From Neofusicoccum parvum (taxonomy: Eukaryota > Ascomycota > Dothideomycetes > Botryosphaeriales > Botryosphaeriaceae), in assembly GCA_020912385.1 (NCBI GenBank), contig CP087209.1, forward strand, positions 3,286,001-3,350,000: a DNA stretch of 64,000 nt, written 5' to 3'. Shown one piece after another: positions 62,168 through 64,000 of the stretch. The notes beneath the pieces are model-generated. The model ran no database searches, had not been told where the DNA came from, and was given only the letters and a program-made list of their open reading frames with translations. The number at the start of each line of letters is the position of its first letter. Position 1 is the stretch's first letter. Position numbers and translations under genes: made by a program.

Positions 62168-64000
62168 CGAGAGTGACATACGAAGCCACTAAAGCCAGTC
62201 CGCACGAGCTCTTGCGCAATTCTTTCCGCCCATGAGTCAGAATCTGACGGATGCACCCAGCCCACTCTAGGGATTACCATGGGTTCATTTGACGCATCGC
62301 TTGTGGGAAAGAGTTGGGACGCAATAGCCTCGAAGTCATCCGCCTCCTGCACTGGAGGCTGGACGACATCCCCGGTGCTGTCCCTATCTATTGACTCCAC
62401 TTGATCGATGTACTTTTCGATCACCGCCCAAGCCCGCGATTCGGACCTTTCGTGGAGAGAAAGGCACCGGCGGAGAGCCTTGACGGCGCGGGACCGCAGG
62501 TCGCTATCGGCCGCAGATAAGAAGCGCGGTCCGCGGAGCTCCGAAAGTATGACCATGATGGTCTGGAATGCGGAATGGCCCTCGACAAACCACCGGAGTC
62601 CTTCCAGGTCGGGATCAGAGCCGATTGCGCCGAGGCCTTCCAGCAGGGTTATGGACTCCTGCAGGATGCTTGGTGATCTGGGTCAGCGTGAACCATCAAA
62701 AGACCCGGGCCGAATCTGCTTACGTCCTCCGTGCATCGTCAGACATGACCTTCTCGGCAAAATCCTTGGGTATGCCACACCAGAACGAGAGCCAGCACTT
62801 CCATTCCATGCTTTTCGAAACCATTCTCGTGAGCTTTTCGATGGGCGAAATGGCGGCGATGGTCGCAGAGAAATTCTTTTCATTTTGTGCGCGCACGTAG
62901 TCAAGAAGCATGGTTGTCTCGCGGAAGATCCGATTGAAGTCGGCAATCCTCTGATCCATGGCCTGCGGCGAAGTCATCCTGATCTTGCGGTTCAACACCT
63001 CCACTTTCTGCATGATCTGCCGAGTGACTTTGAACATTCGAAAACGGCAGAGCTCACACGTCATGTCGGTGAATCGGAGGTTTTCTGCATCGTCCACCAG
63101 CTCTCGTGGAGGACGCGTCTCAACCAGGTCCACATCATTCACATTCCGAGGGAACGCTGTCGAGAAGGAATCATCCGTGAGAGAAGCTCTGTAGCCCTTG
63201 ACTTCGGCAGCTCGACACTCGAGATAGAATATCTGGTGCCAGATGCGCCGCCGAAGCTCCACAGATACTTCATTGGGCACGGGGCTGAACAGAGTTGGTT
63301 CGCTGTGCAGCCCCTGTGATTTGGCCACGCGGATTGCCACACCAAGGAGGGGCCACGTCCGCCCCATGCTCTCGTCCCGCATTTGGCAGCTCTGATGATT
63401 CTTAGTCTGGTGAGTAGGTATGGTGGGCTGCAACACTTACTAGAAACAGAACAAATGCCTGGAGGACCTCAATGCTCGAGGAATCGCAGAAGCCGGCCGC
63501 AACAAGAGAGAGCTCGAGACCCTTCCGATACGTGGCCAGCAAATGCGTCTTTTCCTCTCCATACCGTGACAACACGGCTCCAGAGGGCAGGCTGGTGACA
63601 GCCGAAAAGAATATTGAGAAAGCAAGGGCCCGGAAATTGATGAGTCCGGTTGCCTCAAGCTCACGTTCCGTGCTTCGACAATTAGCTAAAGGAAGTAGAC
63701 GGAGCCATTTCGGTTACCTGTTCATGGGACCTTGCTTCTCCATCAACACTTCAGATACGTAGCCTCCTACGAAGGACGCGAATCGCCGGTCGAGCGTGGG
63801 CTTGTGGACCAAGGAGATGATTGGATCCACATTCTCGTAGAAAACTTGAAGAAGGCCGCAGCACATATCAACGTCGGATGGCAAGAGCTGAGGTATATCG
63901 CATGTGCCAAAGGATTGCTCATTTGGGAAAGATGAGACTTTGTCTGTGCTTATCATGTCCCGGATGTCTCGAATCTGTACTTGGTGTCAACATCACGAAG
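61974..64000 (-). CDS. Fungal-specific transcription factor (fungal_trans domain), 5' partial
   Basis: The gene enters from the right edge. An exon is open from about 63974 (a TACAG acceptor at 63980-63976) and follows with exons ending 63718, then 63672-63441, 63406-62724, 62668-62182 and 62078-61974. Introns use GTAACC/CGAAG, GTAAGT/CCAG, GTAAGC/AAG and GTATGT/ACAG. Conserved middle-homology motifs appear after splicing: VFYENVDPIISLVHKPTL, RDESMGRTWPLLGVAIRVAK, LRRRIWHQIFYLECRAAE. The C-terminus after the last splice reads WKGNAAGAVRLLSGCGAIEAAR...GMIL. Without that splice the frame would run into a proline run from the poly-C tract and stop at 62110. The DNA-binding Zn2Cys6 cluster must lie beyond the window. 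The target genes are unknown. Confidence 0.87.
62134..62167. repeat. 34-nt G homopolymer in the last intron of the transcription-factor gene
   Basis: Thirty-four consecutive G on this strand (C in the sense of the gene) lie between the GTATGT donor at 62181 and a TACTGAC branch-like site before the acceptor at 62079. A tract of this length is rare and prone to slippage and assembly error. Confidence 0.92.

Noticed and set aside
62110..62181. A polyproline C-terminus of the transcription factor encoded by the poly-C tract
   Set aside because: A perfect GTATGT donor, a TACTGAC branch-like site and an ACAG acceptor remove the tract as an intron and give a better tail ending at 61974. It is kept only as an intron-retention possibility.
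1..64000. CRISPR arrays, bacterial operons or ribosome-binding sites
   Set aside because: Every well-supported gene uses eukaryotic features such as spliceosomal introns or fungal families; no regularly spaced identical repeats with unique spacers occur.

Overview
The window is a nuclear contig from a filamentous ascomycete (Pezizomycotina, perhaps a Dothideomycete). The evidence is short GT-AG introns of about 45-110 bp with GTAAGT/GTGAGT/GTATGT donors and CTRAY-like branch points, together with fungal families: HET-domain proteins, an RTA1 protein, a 6-MSAS-type polyketide synthase, a fungal_trans regulator, Rdh54 and Spt3. No species can be named from the sequence alone. Exon joins below were read by eye from splice signals, reading frame and family motifs.

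Region 1-23 kb is GC-rich, gene-dense and mostly housekeeping. In order it holds the tail of an acidic membrane protein, a UCH37-type deubiquitinase, a CCCH zinc-finger protein with DDWG and WxP repeats, a secreted glycosidase-like protein, an App1-type phosphatidate phosphatase, a tail-anchored flavin monooxygenase, an unrecognised 524-aa membrane protein, a secreted pectin methylesterase, the recombination ATPase Rdh54 and an RWD protein.

Region 23-47 kb is AT-richer, gene-sparse and accessory in character. It holds a DUF6601-like membrane protein, a P450 pseudogene interrupted by a 208-bp solo LTR and carrying RIP-type changes, and an RTA1 transporter-like protein. It then has a block that looks like a self/non-self recognition or cell-death locus. 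That block is a HET protein; a 1736-aa protein with two HKD-type kinase domains fused to a HeLo-like region and a pseudokinase; a head-to-head gene for a second helical-bundle plus pseudokinase protein; and a second HET protein. The two divergent genes share 286 bp and their pseudokinases are paralogous. Kinases paired with a helical-bundle/pseudokinase effector resemble the RIPK3-MLKL logic of necroptosis. This is the best candidate for an undescribed system here.

Region 47-64 kb returns to GC-rich sequence. It has a HIT-domain protein and a second DUF6601 protein whose 3' ends share a duplicated segment, a partially reducing polyketide synthase (KS-AT-DH/TH-KR-ACP) divergent from a six-bladed-propeller protein, about 3.2 kb without a supportable gene, the SAGA subunit Spt3, and a fungal-specific transcription factor running off the right edge with a 34-nt poly-G/C tract in its last intron.
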